A DNA stretch of 64,000 nucleotides from Euglena gracilis (taxonomy: Eukaryota > Euglenida > Euglenophyceae > Euglenales), in assembly GCA_039621445.1 (NCBI GenBank), contig CP154956.1, positions 57,577,966 through 57,641,965 on the forward strand. Reading direction: 5' to 3'. The notes beneath the pieces are model-generated. The model was given only the letters and a program-made list of their open reading frames with translations, ran no database searches and was not told the DNA's origin. Below are positions 31,326-42,482 of this stretch, piece by piece. Within the stretch, counting starts at the first letter, position 1. Every line of letters begins with the position of its first letter. Made by a program: the position numbers and the translations under genes.

Positions 31326-32422
31326 CTATGGGAGGGTGGAAGTAGGCCGACAGGCAGTAGGAATAGAGTCAGGGGACGTACACTTTACCCCCATTTTCTC
31401 CAGAATCACCCATAAAAGCGTAAAGTCGTTTTGACACCGCTTTACACTGGGTTTTCTGAGGAAGTCATTAATGGTCTTATTTTGTATTTGTTTCCATTCT
31501 AAAAATTCCCTGAGCAAAGCATGCAAAGAAGGAGCCGCCTTGGGGGTGGCATGTTTTTTTCCCAGCGTTTGATGAACATACCCCTGTAGAGGGTGATTTT
31601 CAGGCAGGGGATCCATGGTACTTCAATTTTTATTCTCTGGCGCCACAATGTTGTTGAATCCCAGTAGGGGGTTACCATTAAAACTTTTGAATGTTTGAAA
31701 ATGTTTCATTCTGGGGAGGATTTTCTGAATTACCGACCAGGGGAGATTTGCATAAAGGTCCCCCAGATTGTCCAGGGGACATTGTAGTGCATTCACTGCT
31801 GATGCCTCCCAGTGGGGCACCTGGCCACAAAATTGGGCACTTTTTGGTTGGCTGGGGAGGCAAAAAAAATATGTTTTCAAAGCTATAAACTGTTTGAAAG
31901 GTTGGTTGAGCCGTAGAAAAAAATTAGGGGTCCGGTGAGTAACCACCCCTGTACATTTCCCATCTGCTTATGGGGTTTGCAAGACATTCCTTTGAAGCTT
32001 TTAAGGTTTATTCTGTGCTCCATTCACCATTTGAAGAATAGTCTGAGCATTGTGTTGAAATGGTTTTTTTTGCCTCTCCCCTTTGTCGGGTATAATAAAT
32101 TTCCTGATTGTCTTCTGGAAACAGAACTGTTTCTCCTGGCATTTTTCGGCACTTTACTTTCCTTATTGCTGCAGTTAGTTTTTTGACACTTATGTGCAGC
32201 GTGGACTGTTCACTCGGAAAATTCCTTCACAATGTTTCCTGTACGGATGTCTACTCTTCCCCATGCGTGGGAGCTGCTGTCTGAGGGTAACTCTCTTCCC
32301 CACTTCTGTGCAAATTGTGTTCTGGCGGATGTGCCATTGTGGGACTTGTACTTGGAGTCCTTTGGTCTTGTTCTGTCCCATATTGTTTGATCGGGCCAAT
32401 ATTCCCGTGTCCTTCGGCCCAT
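31326..32422 (-). mobile_element. DIRS-like family B fragment (RNase H to recombinase start)
   Basis: Minus-strand fragment collinear with DIRS-A: RNase H-like GETVLFPEDNQEIYY (about 32110), then FCLPSQPKSAQFCGQVP and YANLPWSVIQ (Dam-like segment, 31880-31725, NPPW changed to NLPW), then VHQTLGKK and SLHALLREFLEWKQ leading toward the recombinase. It keeps the normal domain order, unlike the family-B copy at 49-52.6 kb, and so serves as its reference. Several frames and stops; no RT or recombinase catalytic part here. Confidence 0.65.
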
Positions 32423-32739
32423 GTTAGGCTGGGGGTTCCTTCATCTCTTCATCAAGGGTCGGGACCCTTACAAAGAAGGGCCATGGTGACCAATGTCTGT
32501 CGGGTCACACTGGCATTCCCATGCCAGGCAACGGGGGCCATTTACATCGAAGCCCACTGCACAGGCCACTGCGGCCAGAAGCTAAAGGGCAGCCCTGCAG
32601 GGGCTCTTTACATAAATAATCTGCCTCAGAAGGAAGAGAGCTCCCATTTTGCTTCCGGGAGGAATAGGGGGAAGGGGGAGAAAGAAGTTACACTGCTTCA
32701 TTCAAAGGTGAACTTATCCAGGGGGACTCGTAATCCCTT

Positions 32740-33210
32740 GAGTAAAACCAACAGGCAAGGAAGGGACACCGAGGGCGAAGGACAAAGACCTTGTGAGGAC
32801 ATGCCTTGCTCGCCGGAGGTGTTGTTTGGATTGCTTTGCTGTGCTGAGTTAGGAGTCCCTGCTTATTGCCGCCTCACCAGAGTTGGCTGACGATGCTGCT
32901 CCGATTTGGCGACGTGGTTCCCCCTGTGTAGCAGGCGTATGCTCCCTGCCCTTCCGATGAGAAAGTAGGCACGAGAGCAGATCCTATTGATCTTGTCAAC
33001 CCTCTTTCTCTCTGCACAGGTGGTATTCTTATTTATTATTTCTTATATTTCATTATAGACTTCAAACTCTGTTTTCTCCTTTTGTTTTTCTTCCTTGTGC
33101 TTTGTTTCTTCCGTGCGCGGAAGCTCAAAAGGGTTTTTTTTTCTGTTACTCTGATTTTCAGTCCCTAATTAAAGGCTTTTTGTGGAATTGGAAATCAGAC
33201 GTACACTTGG
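32740..33210 (+). repeat. DIRS-B terminal region, isolated copy
   Basis: 32938-33210 is about 85% identical by eye to 48999-49290 in the same orientation (GAGAGCAGAT, CTCTGCACAGGTGGTATTCT, TTTCTTATATTTCATTATA, TCAGACGTACACTT). Just before it, GACACCGAGGGCGAAGGACA (32767) and the CATGCCTTGCTCGCC block (32804) correspond to termini of both DIRS families. Here no recombinase follows, so this looks like a solo or truncated end. Confidence 0.65.
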
Positions 33211-34900
33211 TAGCATATTAGGTCACGATCCTGCACAGGCTTCACATACAGTCACGCAAAGCATTATCTGTGGTTGACTGGGAGCGGAGGTCACCCTGCA
33301 CCGTTATTACATGGTTGCAGCACAAGCTCCTGGCTTCTAGCAAACGTCCAGGCAGAAGAGCAGGCTCCGGAATGTTCTCTACGGTATTCACCGTTAAACC
33401 CCCTCTGGTGCCAGCACGAGTGCTTATTTTTGTGGGTTTTTTGCTGTTTTTTCATCAGAAAGATGCAAAGCACAGGACCCATCACTCAATTCCACTATTC
33501 CTTATTACAGGCATCATTTGCAAGGCATTGACCGAGAAATTGGGGATTGGAAGCTTTTATGTGAAGGCGCTTTCAGTTCCCTTGCTGATTAAGCACAATT
33601 GGTTTAATTGTAAAGATTGCAACATGTGTCATCATTGACAGTGGCCGGCGATGAGCCTTCCACATCATTGGTTACAGAGGCCAATGCGGCCTGTTCCGCC
33701 GTCACCTCAGATCAACGACCTCCAGAACCTGCAGTAAGCTGTGGTATGTACTGCTGATGGACACCCTGCTCATGCTGCAGATTGGTTATGTAATTTGCAG
33801 CTGGGTGTTGGATGGTTTGAAAAACATTTGGAACAGATTCTGTGACAGTTTTCTGGAGATTGAGCTTTTGTTTGGGTTGGGAGTCCGTTGCTGGAAGGTT
33901 CGGGCCACGTAGCCCATTTTGCCACACCATTTTGGGTTGGGAGGCACTTTCAAAAAGCAAATTTGGGCCCAGCAGCCCCAGGACACACCAGGCAGAATGC
34001 ACATTTCATTTCCAGTCCCAAAGCTATGTACTGCTGTGATGGGTTGGCAGGCAAATGCTTCAGCATTTTTGGGCCCAGCAGCCCCTTATGCCACACCACA
34101 CACTGTGCAACTCAGTTTCAATTGTCCATTTGTGTTGCCAATCCTTTGCGCAGTCAATGGTACCTAATTCGGCTCGGATCATTGCTCACAATTTTGGGCA
34201 GAAGAAAGTTCAACATGTCAATGTCAAAGAAAAAGATTTGCAGAATTAATTGTCAAAATTTCAATGTCAGTTTTGGATTTTGGAAATTGTTGGCTCATGG
34301 CCCTGCCAATGTGTGGGTGCCGCTTCAAGGGGCCCTTCCCTGGCATTCACATTTGGCAACCCGAGCCGGCCTGGGCTTCTGGGGGCCTTCTGGGAAAACT
34401 TGTGGTTTCGGGAGGGGGAACCGCAGGTTCCTCAGATGGCGTCACAAATGGGCCCAGGAGTGGGCAAGGCGGGGTCATGGATTTGTGTTGGATTGGCTGG
34501 GATTGCTGGCAGCAGCCTCTTTACGCTTTAATTGGTTTTTGTTGTACATTACGCCCTCGACCCCGCCCCCCCCACCCTGAAAAAAAAACCACCCTCAGAC
34601 CAAAATCCCTAGATCAATGCCAGCCGCCTAACTTCGTAGGTTGTCGGCATTGGCCTGGGAGGAGTGTGTGGGAGGGCGGCTGGCTACAGCAAAAATTAGG
34701 AAGAGCGAAGCTTAATTCACAGCAAAAATTGCCATTTCACTTTGTAGGTGGCAATAAGCTGAATACCTTGTTCAAGTCGTCTTGGAAGACTTTGTTTTGA
34801 TGCCTTGCATTGGGTCTTACTGGTTGAAGTTCCGGCGGAAGGATTACAAAAAAGTGGTATTTTGAAGCGCAGAAGCCAGAAAATACAAGTGAATTCCCAG
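33210..34900. other. Unassigned region
   Basis: No recognised gene. Contains a locally repeated block with GGGCCCAGCAGCCCC (33967 and 34072) and frames on both strands without motifs; 34290-34530 reads as Gly/Trp/Pro-rich sequence in more than one frame. A short host exon cannot be excluded. Confidence 0.3.
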
Positions 34901-34917
34901 AAAAGAGACATTTCAGA

Positions 34918-35046
34918 AAACCCAGCAAGAGGTTGACCGTATTTGTAGCCACCTCCAGCTTGTTGAATATTTGAAGCAAATTGTGAATGACTTGTCTGTG
35001 GGTTTGGACAATCTGTCCAACCAACTGCGGGTATCACAACGCAATT
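34918..35046 (+). CDS. Coiled-coil-like coding segment upstream of the chromovirus gag
   Basis: After CATTTCAG the frame reads KTQQEVDRICSHLQLVEYL and then KQIVNDLSVGLDNLSNQLRV, a heptad-like helical segment. It either continues as the N-terminus of the chromovirus gag (interrupted by the TIR element at 35053) or is a host exon ending at CTGCGG|GTATCA (35031). I cannot separate these. No family recognised. Confidence 0.4.
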
Positions 35047-35052
35047 CGGCAG

Positions 35053-35237
35053 TAAACCCCCACCTCACTTATAACCCCCCGGGGGTTATAGGATCCTGTT
35101 TAGTGGTTGGCCCTGATGGGGGGGGTTATAAGTGGGGGGGTTATAAGTCACGGTTTAGTGGTTGGGCCCGAGGGGGGGGGTTATAAGTAGGGGGGGAGTT
35201 ATAGGATGGGGGGGTTATAAGTAGGTTATCGGGTTTA
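35053..35237. mobile_element. TIR/G-run element, copy 2 (185 bp)
   Basis: Begins TAAACCCCCACCTCACTTAT and ends GGGGTTATAAGTAGG...GGGTTTA; the ends are inverted (AAACCC...CTTATAACCCC against GGGGTTATAAG...GGGTTT). Inside are more GTTATAAG-plus-G-run units. The outermost TA at each end could be a TA target duplication. It lies between two stretches that read as gag-like protein, so it may have inserted into a coding region. Confidence 0.65.
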
Positions 35238-36240
35238 TGCGTTGCTGAAGATGCACCAAGTGTCTCAGAGTCGCTTTTTCACAACCCGATTCCAGATGCA
35301 CAGGCACCACCACAACCAGTGTCCCGTGTGTCACAATCCGCGATTCCGCGAATTCTGCCACCATTGTCCCTGCCCACAGCACAAACCCAGCATTCGGAGG
35401 ACTTTCCTATAATGGGAAACGATTTTTCGAAATATACGGCGATTCCGCCAAGTCTCTGGAAATAAATCCAACATTACATGCTTGTGAATGGAATGAGCCA
35501 AACCCGTACACCGGGAGTATGTCACATATCACATGCGCGGCATATCCCCACACCGGAAGTCCCCGTATTACGGGTGACCAACAGGGTTTGTAACGGGATT
35601 TCCGGTACAAGGATTCACCTTCACCAGAAATTTTGTGATTCCGACAATAATCCGGTAAGCATATGCTTGGTGCTCGAGCGTACCCGGGCCCAAAGCTTCT
35701 GAATACCGCCGGGGTCAACCGGTTCATCAGAAAGACTTCAAGGGCACCATCGCAATCGCTACAAGGTGTAACCCCAATGGAACGGTGATCCAACCACATG
35801 GAGACAGTTTTTCTGGGACTGGGAGTACTACTGGGTATTGAAGGGGCCAACCCAGGACACAAACCCGGAGGTGATCAAGATTGAGTTCATCGATTGCCTC
35901 CCAAGGGACGAGAATGGCCGCGCACGACAACTTGTTATTCACAACCGCGTTCCCTTCGATGACCTGGTGGAGCAATACGCTTCCACCAGTTGAAGTTTGG
36001 TCTCTAGGACTACCCTGGAGACCAAGTGGCGGCAATGCGCCCCACCCGATCGCAAATGGAAGTCCATTGACCTTTCGTATGCCAAATGGTTGACACAACT
36101 TACCGCTGAAGCGGATGAACTCAGTGAAAAGCAAATGCGCAAACAGTTTGACGCTGTTCTCATGCATTTCACGCATAGCCTCATCAAGGACATCCACCGT
36201 GAGGATTGGCAGGCCATGCACTGAGTCTTGACCAACGTTG
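35238..36240 (+). pseudogene. Ty3/gypsy chromovirus gag, capsid part
   Basis: Structural protein of the retroelement. A Pro/Ser/Gln-rich N-terminal part (VAEDAPSVSESLFHNPIPDA) is followed by the retrotransposon gag signature GDPTTWRQFFWDWEYYW (from about 35781), INHNRVPFDDL-like and KWLTQLTAEADELSEK helices, and HREDWQAMH before a TGA at 36222. At least four stops or frame changes interrupt it. The W-x-x-F-F-W-D-W pattern is the recognised core of Ty3/gypsy capsid domains. Orientation and order fit the pol downstream. Confidence 0.65.
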
Positions 36241-36289
36241 AAACTTTGTTTACAAACAGTTCAAGCTCTAACAGCTTCTTGTTCAGATT

Positions 36290-37209
36290 CAATCCTTGTT
36301 TAGCAAAAACCCAACCGCGGGATTAACGGCTGGTTCGGTGAAGGCGTTGCAAAATTAACCGATTTCACCTACTTCACCAACCACGGGATCGAAAACGCTC
36401 CGTCCGCGTTCTTTGGACCAATCCACGGATAAAGTGTGCTTTTTGTGCAATAAATCGGGACACAAGTCTCGAGAATGCCCAAATCCTGATGCGCGAAAGA
36501 GTATTCAGAGTCCGCCGGGATCGACCTCATCACGGGGTTCGGGTTCCTCCGCGTTTTGACGTCAAATGAGAAATTGAGGGTCATCGGGTCACTGTTTTGG
36601 TGGTATGAGCCCCGGTCCCCGTCGCGCGATGGTCGGAAACACGGTACAGCTCGGGGTAGGTAACCCGGAGCCCCGGCAAAGAAGTGTGATTCCTATAGCG
36701 AGACATCGTGATCGTGTTCGCGAAGCAGATCATCCTCTTCGCGATCCTGATCAGGAAAACCTCGATACACCGGGCTTGGTCGACGAGATACCTGCTCACC
36801 ATGACGGTTCGACGGGAAATTGAGAAACCGATCCCCCCGTTTCCCACATTCTCGACAAAAATTCCCGTGTTCAGTCTGCGTATCAAGTGATCACTACTTA
36901 ACCAAATGTCCAGGGTCTCGTTCTCCCCGCCATGGCCAACGTCGTCGCAGTATGGATCGCGGTGACAGGGGTCACTCCTCCAACCGCCATAAAGTCGGTT
37001 TCAATATATCTTGTTTGGAGGATGACACCCCGGCTTCGGGCAGGGACGGGGATAAGACCACGGATACGGTTTTCGACGAGGCCCGCTTGGCGGTGCGCAC
37101 ATTCAAATCCGTTTACACCTCCAAAAGGCCAGCTTCTAGCCAGCTTCTCGGACGGTTTGGGCCTGGAGTAGGGGAGCCCGGGGTCCGAGGGCACGGGCCT
37201 GTGGGCTGA
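36290..37209 (+). pseudogene. Chromovirus gag, nucleocapsid with two CCHC knuckles
   Basis: Two intact zinc knuckles of the form C-x2-C-x4-H-x4-C lie in different frames: CFLCNKSGHKSREC (36437-36478) and CSVCVSSDHYLTKC (36868-36909). Basic Arg/Ser-rich sequence surrounds them (SRSPRHGQRRRSMDRGDRG). Such knuckles bind the element RNA. Two knuckles about 390 bp apart could be a real two-knuckle nucleocapsid or the effect of a local duplication and decay. The frame ends at TGA 37207. Confidence 0.7.
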
Positions 37210-37394
37210 TTAACAGATGGAGGTAGGACTTGGTCAACCCTGCCCTCCCCCCCTGTCCATCTGCCTTCTTGGTAGGTACCGGGAATTTTTTCGGGTCCCC
37301 CACTCCCCACTCCAACTTTCCGGTCGGAATGTTGTGAAAAGTAGGAAAGGGATCATGGGATATCTGGCAGGAAAACGTATTTTCGCCAGACCGT

Positions 37395-37520
37395 TCACTT
37401 TGCTTACCGCCAATGGAAGTTTTGGTCCAAGCGGAAATCAAAATTGAACATTTTTGTGCCAAAGTCAAAAGTCTCATTGACACAGGTCGTCGCATTGCAC
37501 TACTTTTTCGGTTTGGGTCG
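37395..37520 (+). pseudogene. Chromovirus aspartic protease fragment
   Basis: A frame with VLVQAEIKIEHFCAKVKSLI leads directly into the catalytic D-T-G (37479-37487), followed by RRIALLF. This is the start of a retroviral-type aspartic protease (beta strand, then LIDTG). The flap and the rest of the protease cannot be followed because later frames are broken. It would process Gag-Pol. Position between nucleocapsid and RT is as expected. Confidence 0.6.
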
Positions 37521-38226
37521 ATACCAACCCCCCCTATTGGTTAAAGCCAAGTAGCTGATCAAAATTACGACGGCTGACAACTCCTCCATGTGTGGTTGTG
37601 ACTTGGGATGCCCTTTGGACATTGTCGTACCACTCATCCCCAAGCACCACACACAGCCCCCCCAACCGCAAAATTTTGGGATACCTGGGGTTATGAATCC
37701 GGAATCCACGGTTCTGACATAATTCTGGGATACCTCTTTTTATGTCAGCACCGGCTGGTAGTGGATTGTCACTCCCACAGTTTGTGCACATCACTATTCA
37801 CTTCATTGCCTCCCAAACCGTCATCACCTGTGGCGTCAACCGTGACGACCACCAATTTCTCCACACCGTTTTCCAAAACACTTCCGCCGTTATCAACCAC
37901 ACTTAAAAACGTTTACCACACCCGGTGTACCGAGAAATTTACCTCCCTGCCCATTTGAATACCAACTTCCGTTCCCCATCAGGCAGGGCACCCTTGTAGC
38001 GGTACCCCCCTCGTTACACTGGGTTCTAAGGCAAAAGCCCAAAGGCCTGAAGTTATAACGTTGTCGAGATGTCGCCCAGCTGCACAAGCATCCAACAGAG
38101 GTATCGATTTCAGATGCGTTTGTATACCCCCCAGCAGCTACAAAAGCGCATCCCAATTTTTACACACAACCACTCCAGACCAACAAGCGCGACCAGGACC
38201 AGTACTGTGACACTTCCTTCCAATGT

Positions 38227-38949
38227 GTGCAGTGTAGGAGAATTTCCACTCAAACACATTTCGAATGTGGTTGTTTAGTCCAAACACCAAGGCTAATCCC
38301 GATTTCGCGCACCCATATACTTGGTTGTTGTACGCAATGCGCGACCGTACAGCAACTGCCCCAGCAAAAAGGTATTTCCTTACTGTTTGGGACCCCGACA
38401 TCCATGTCACACACTTTCCCCACCTCCATCTGGCATGATATGGATTCGGTGTGCGCCCGTCCAACACATCAACCGTTGGGAATGCCTGTTGGGAGCGTGG
38501 ACGAAACACACTTAATCTGTGTCTGCGGATCTTTGAAATGTGTTTCCGCTCTTCATCCCGCGAACCAGGTCGACGAATACGCAATGCGCGTATGGAACGC
38601 ATTTAATTTTGGTCAATGCCGTATTTTGGAGGAATGGTTCTCCAAAAAAGCGGCGTTGGCTGATTCCTTCGATTTGTCTTTGGAAATTGATGCGTTTTCA
38701 TCGAAAGCGCATGCACGCTTGTCGCGATATTGGTCGCGGCATACCAACGCATTTCTGAAATTTTGGGGTGATACGGTGCTATGGATGCACCCTTCTCCAA
38801 AACTGATCCCGGCAGTGGTTGAGAAAAGCCTCCACATGAAGCGCGAGGATCTCTCCTCTTACCCGTCAATCAGAAAGCGTATTGGTTTCACCAACTATCC
38901 TACGTGTGTTTTCACTGTTGATAATTGCCCGCTGATGTACTGCTTTTGA
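38227..38949 (+). pseudogene. Unusual pol segment between protease and RT (Dam-like)
   Basis: A 240-codon frame, in register with the RT downstream and separated from it by one TGA (38947). Its second half reads SLEIDAFSSKAHARLSRYWS, then FLKFWGDTVLWMHPSPKLIP and AVVEKSLHMKRED. The pattern (D-x-F-S-S, W, P-x-P-x-L-I-P, V-V-E-K) parallels the Dam-like segment of the DIRS elements in this window, with HPSP in place of NPPW. Typical chromoviruses have no such domain between protease and RT. A Cys-rich N-terminal part is unassigned. The relationship is by eye. Confidence 0.45.
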
Positions 38950-39033
38950 GGATTTCTGTGGTATATTATAACCACATATAAAAAAGAAATCAGCTTTCGA
39001 GTTTGTTTCTTCGACGCATTCGTATTTTCCAAT

Positions 39034-39840
39034 TTGCGTGCACAAAGATACCTTGGTACCAACGTGGATATCACCACACCCTCACCGCGGATTTCTGCGG
39101 TCATTGAGAGTGCTGGTCAACACCCCAAATCCGCTGGTTATCGTTCACGTGTTACTCGCGATTTTCATGGTGTACTGGATAACCCAGTTTACGCCTGCGA
39201 CATCAACCACGCGATTCACGGTCCGTTCGGCGTTTGCAAAATCAAGCTCAAGGATGGCGCTAGACCCATGCAGGGGAAAATGTTCCGTTGTTCGGATGAA
39301 CGCGAACAGGCTCTCAACGAGATGATTGAGAAGCTGATGCAACGGAAGTGGATTATCCATTCCAAGAGCAAATGGACATCACAGGCTTTTTTTGTGGTGC
39401 GCAAGCCCCTTGACCAGTTTGATCAGAAAAAGTGGAGAATGGTGCCGGATTACTGGTACCTGAAGTCCCAAACGAATGATGAACCCATCCCATTACCTCT
39501 GATCGAGGATTTGATAATCAGACAACCGGATAACCGATTGTGGTGAATATTTAATGTGGAAGCCGGTTTTCATCGGATGCATTTGCATCCTGATTCACAA
39601 CCATACATGGCATTTGTAACCTCCAATGGTGTGTACCAATGGACGGTACTGCCCACAGGTGTTAAGAATGGAACATCGATGTTTCAACGCATGATCCAGT
39701 GGGTTTTGTGCGATTTACCGTTTGCTCTGGTGCACATCAATGATGTACTGGTGGGAAGCCAACCGCCATCCGCGAAATCGGGCGAGGATATCCTCGATCT
39801 TCACTATCGCGATGTGCGGGCGATATTATCCGCGTTCTAA
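39034..39840 (+). pseudogene. Chromovirus reverse transcriptase
   Basis: Ty3/gypsy RT in one frame with a TGA after DNRLW. Recognisable: INHAIHGPFG, the priming loop ERE.ALNEMIEKLMQRKWI, SKWTSQAFFVVRKP, KWRMVPDYWYLKSQT (usual W-R-x-x-x-D-Y-R-x-L-N), GFHRMHLHPDSQPYMAF, GVYQWTVLPTGVKNG and motif C as HINDVLVGS. In active RTs motif C is Y-x-D-D; here Tyr is His and the first Asp is Asn, and motif A is shortened (FNVEAGFH). The enzyme would be inactive as read. Length is normal. Confidence 0.8.
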
Positions 39841-40069
39841 AAGCATGTGCTTTCGTGAAGAGTTCAACTGTTTCGCAATATTATGAACTTTTGTGGACAC
39901 ATACTGAGCAACGGGCAGCGTAAGGCCGCACCAAGTAAAATGGAGGCCGTTAAGAAATGGAATCCCAAGGTCATTAGGACCGAAACGCATTCAACTTTTT
40001 TTTGGGATTAGCCCAATATTACGCAGATTTCATGAAATCGCTGAACCCCTAATCTGAAAACTCAAAAAT

Positions 40070-40600
40070 AGGACACCCGATTACTCAAAAGTCATTTGGG
40101 ACGACCATACTGCGCGAGGCCTTGAAAAAAATCAATGACTTGCTCCTCGAGAACGTGGTTCTCGATATCGCGGATCCATATAAGCCGTATGTCCTGGAAG
40201 TAGACAGCAGCGAGTACGCTGTTGGCGGGCTTCTCAGCCAGCATTATGCGGCTGATGAGCTCCGAACTGTGGGTTTCTCAAGCAGAAAGGTACAGGGCGA
40301 CACGGGAAACGACAGGTTAAATGCAGCTTTCGCGAAAAGGAGATACAGGCTGCTTTTTCTCCAGAAATTTCGCAGCTGGATAGCCAACAGCTTGGTCCAG
40401 ATACTCGTGTTGACGGATCATGAGAGCCTTCAACACTGGTATACCGAGGACCTGAACAAGTCAATGTCATCAGAAGGCAGAAGATGCTGATGGCATGAGT
40501 TTTTGAGGGAGTTTAACCTGGTGGCTATATACACCCTGGGTCAGACAAAAAGTTGCGGAACCTCTCAGCCAAGCCCCCTGGGATTATCCTGGGAACCCGT
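40070..40600 (+). pseudogene. Chromovirus RNase H
   Basis: Begins with LREALKKINDLLLENVVLDI and EVDSSEYAVGGLLSQ, the D-x-S start of gypsy RNase H, continues through LTDHESLQHWY (the usual T-D-H-x-x-L), and ends FLREFNLVAIYTLGQTK, then in another frame LRNLSAKPPG (usual AD-x-L-S-R-x-P-P). Stops interrupt near ADELRTVGF and before WHEF. The connection region from RT (39841-40069) is open only in pieces. Confidence 0.7.
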
Positions 40601-41149
40601 ATGAGGGTGCTGCGACTTTTCATGGCAGTCATGAGGCTGACCAGTTCGCACGTCGATCCGACGCTGCGGATAACGTACTGGATTCACTACCCGTTTCCCG
40701 GGTGTATCGCAGCTTTGCCGTTTCACCATTGCGTGGAAGGCGCCGGGGTGAACGCACGGCCGGTCCCCGTCGCATTACGCATATGGAATCTCCTATTCCC
40801 CTATTCTTCCCGAATGGGATTTTTCGCGTGACCCTGCGTACAGTACCATTGTGAATAGACTGCTTAATGGTGAATCCATAGAGAATTACTCTCTATCACC
40901 ATTGCGACTTATTTTCAGGAATGATTGTGATTATTAATATTGTATACCCCAAGACCTTGTTGATGATGTGATTTTGAGCTATCACAACCACGGTCCCCCT
41001 GGGGCCCCCAAACATCTTTCACTGGTGGGTCGCAGGTAATGCAAAACCCTGAGTGAAAAGTATTTACTTTCACGCTGTTTTGCGAATTTCGCAACGGTGC
41101 CAAACTTTTCAGGCTGTCAGACTGCACAGAGGTACCCCCCCCCGGTACG

Positions 41150-41560
41150 ATGTACTTTTTCCCCGTACCACCGATCATTTTTCCGCCCCTCTGCATGGAT
41201 TTTTTGGAACTGGAACCTTGCTTGCAAAGGATCAGACGACAAAAATTAAGATTACGTTTTTGTTGTCGTATGTCGGCAGAGTGGTACATAGTAGCCATTA
41301 CATGCCGGAAAATAGGGTTGACAGCCCAAATTTTGGCTTCTATATCCCTGGAAAAATGTATCTGCTTAATGGTTTTACCGCATGAAACCGTGAGTGATCA
41401 AGATCACTTGATCTCTTCGCGGGTTTTCACAACTTTGTTAAGTTTACTCGGCATCGAGCAGTGTTTTCCACTATATACAGCCCCAAAGGAACTGGTACAG
41501 CCGAGGCAGCCGTGAAATCCGTTGTCAATATGCTTCGCCTTTCACTGGCAATCACGTAAG
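41150..41560 (+). pseudogene. Chromovirus integrase core
   Basis: DDE integrase remnant. The frame reads VLPHETVSDQDHLISSRVFT with the second catalytic Asp (41402-41404), then LLGIEQCF. In the adjacent frame follow YSPKGTGTAEAAVKSVVNML, which supplies the catalytic Glu region, and RLSLA. The frame change falls between LGI and YSPK. The N-terminal HHCC domain and first Asp were not found in 40600-41150. Its downstream partner CFRTG at about 41650 fits the usual P-F-x-x-x-x-G-x-x-P region. Confidence 0.7.
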
Positions 41561-41810
41561 AATTGGTTATCCGTTCTTCATTGGTGTTTATTTTACACCA
41601 ATACCTTGCCAAGGTTGGTACAACCACACTCACCATACAAAAATGTTTTCGGACAGGACCGTCCGGCCATCACGTCGGAAAGATCCGCCCAAAGTAGTGT
41701 CACCTGTGAAACATGGTTTGCAGAAGTGGAATCACTCCGCTCTGCAGTCCAATCACGTATCACATAAATTTATTCCAACAAACGGAAATAGTTTTTACAA
41801 AACTTCAACA

Positions 41811-42235
41811 CACCTGTGTGTAGTGCAGGTGACCGCGTGTGGGTACGATATGGCCGCACCTGCATACAATCTTTCAAGTTTCATCCTCCTTGGCTCTGCC
41901 CATGCGAAACTTTGGAGAGGTTAGGTAGTAGCCAGAGATACAAAGTTGCCTTGCCCACGGGATTCAGGACGTCCACATGGACGATTTCAAACCGTACCTA
42001 AGCCCGCCAGACGGAAAAGCTATCCCCTAATGATAATTCAAACCCCGTTCCGGATTACATAAAACGGACGACTTTGTGGTCGACAAGAGAATAGACAACA
42101 AGGTCGACATGGGTGTGTATTACTGGAAAGTTCGCTGGAAAGAGTATGGGCCAGAGGGGAAAATTTGGTAGCCAGCATCCATTTTTGCTGGATGCATCCA
42201 ACAGGATTGGAAGCTGTGGAATAAGTGCAATAACA
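41811..42235 (+). pseudogene. Chromovirus integrase C-terminus and chromodomain
   Basis: SAGDRVWVRYGR marks the GPY/F-type module; after a frame change DDFKPYL resembles the usual H-V-x-x-F-K-P-Y end. The chromodomain follows (about 42066-42190): VDKRIDNKVDMGVYYWKV, RWKEYGPEGKIW and then a stop where W-E-P is expected. The aromatic Y-Y-W and W-K-x-Y-G are the fold hallmarks; chromodomains steer integration to marked chromatin. This identifies the element as a chromovirus. No LTRs or primer-binding site were recognised around it. Confidence 0.8.
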
Positions 42236-42482
42236 CAGACATAAACATGAACACTTTCTGAAACGATTTCGTTTTGGGAAATGCGTGTGTGTGAATGTTT
42301 CCAGTTTATACCCCCCCCCCCGTGGATCTCATTCCTCCTCTTTCTCGCAGATTTTGTTTGATTGCCATGTAAACTGTTTCAGTGCGATATCACTCATCTG
42401 ACTGTTTTAAAGTTTATCTTTGTTGCAGTCGTCATTTGTGTGAAATTATGCTGCCTTGACGCGGACGAGGACCAGGTCTACC

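Noticed and set aside
35000-42400. LTRs and primer-binding site of the chromovirus
   Set aside because: I looked for matching direct repeats on either side of gag and the chromodomain and for a tRNA-complementary site but could not support any by eye.
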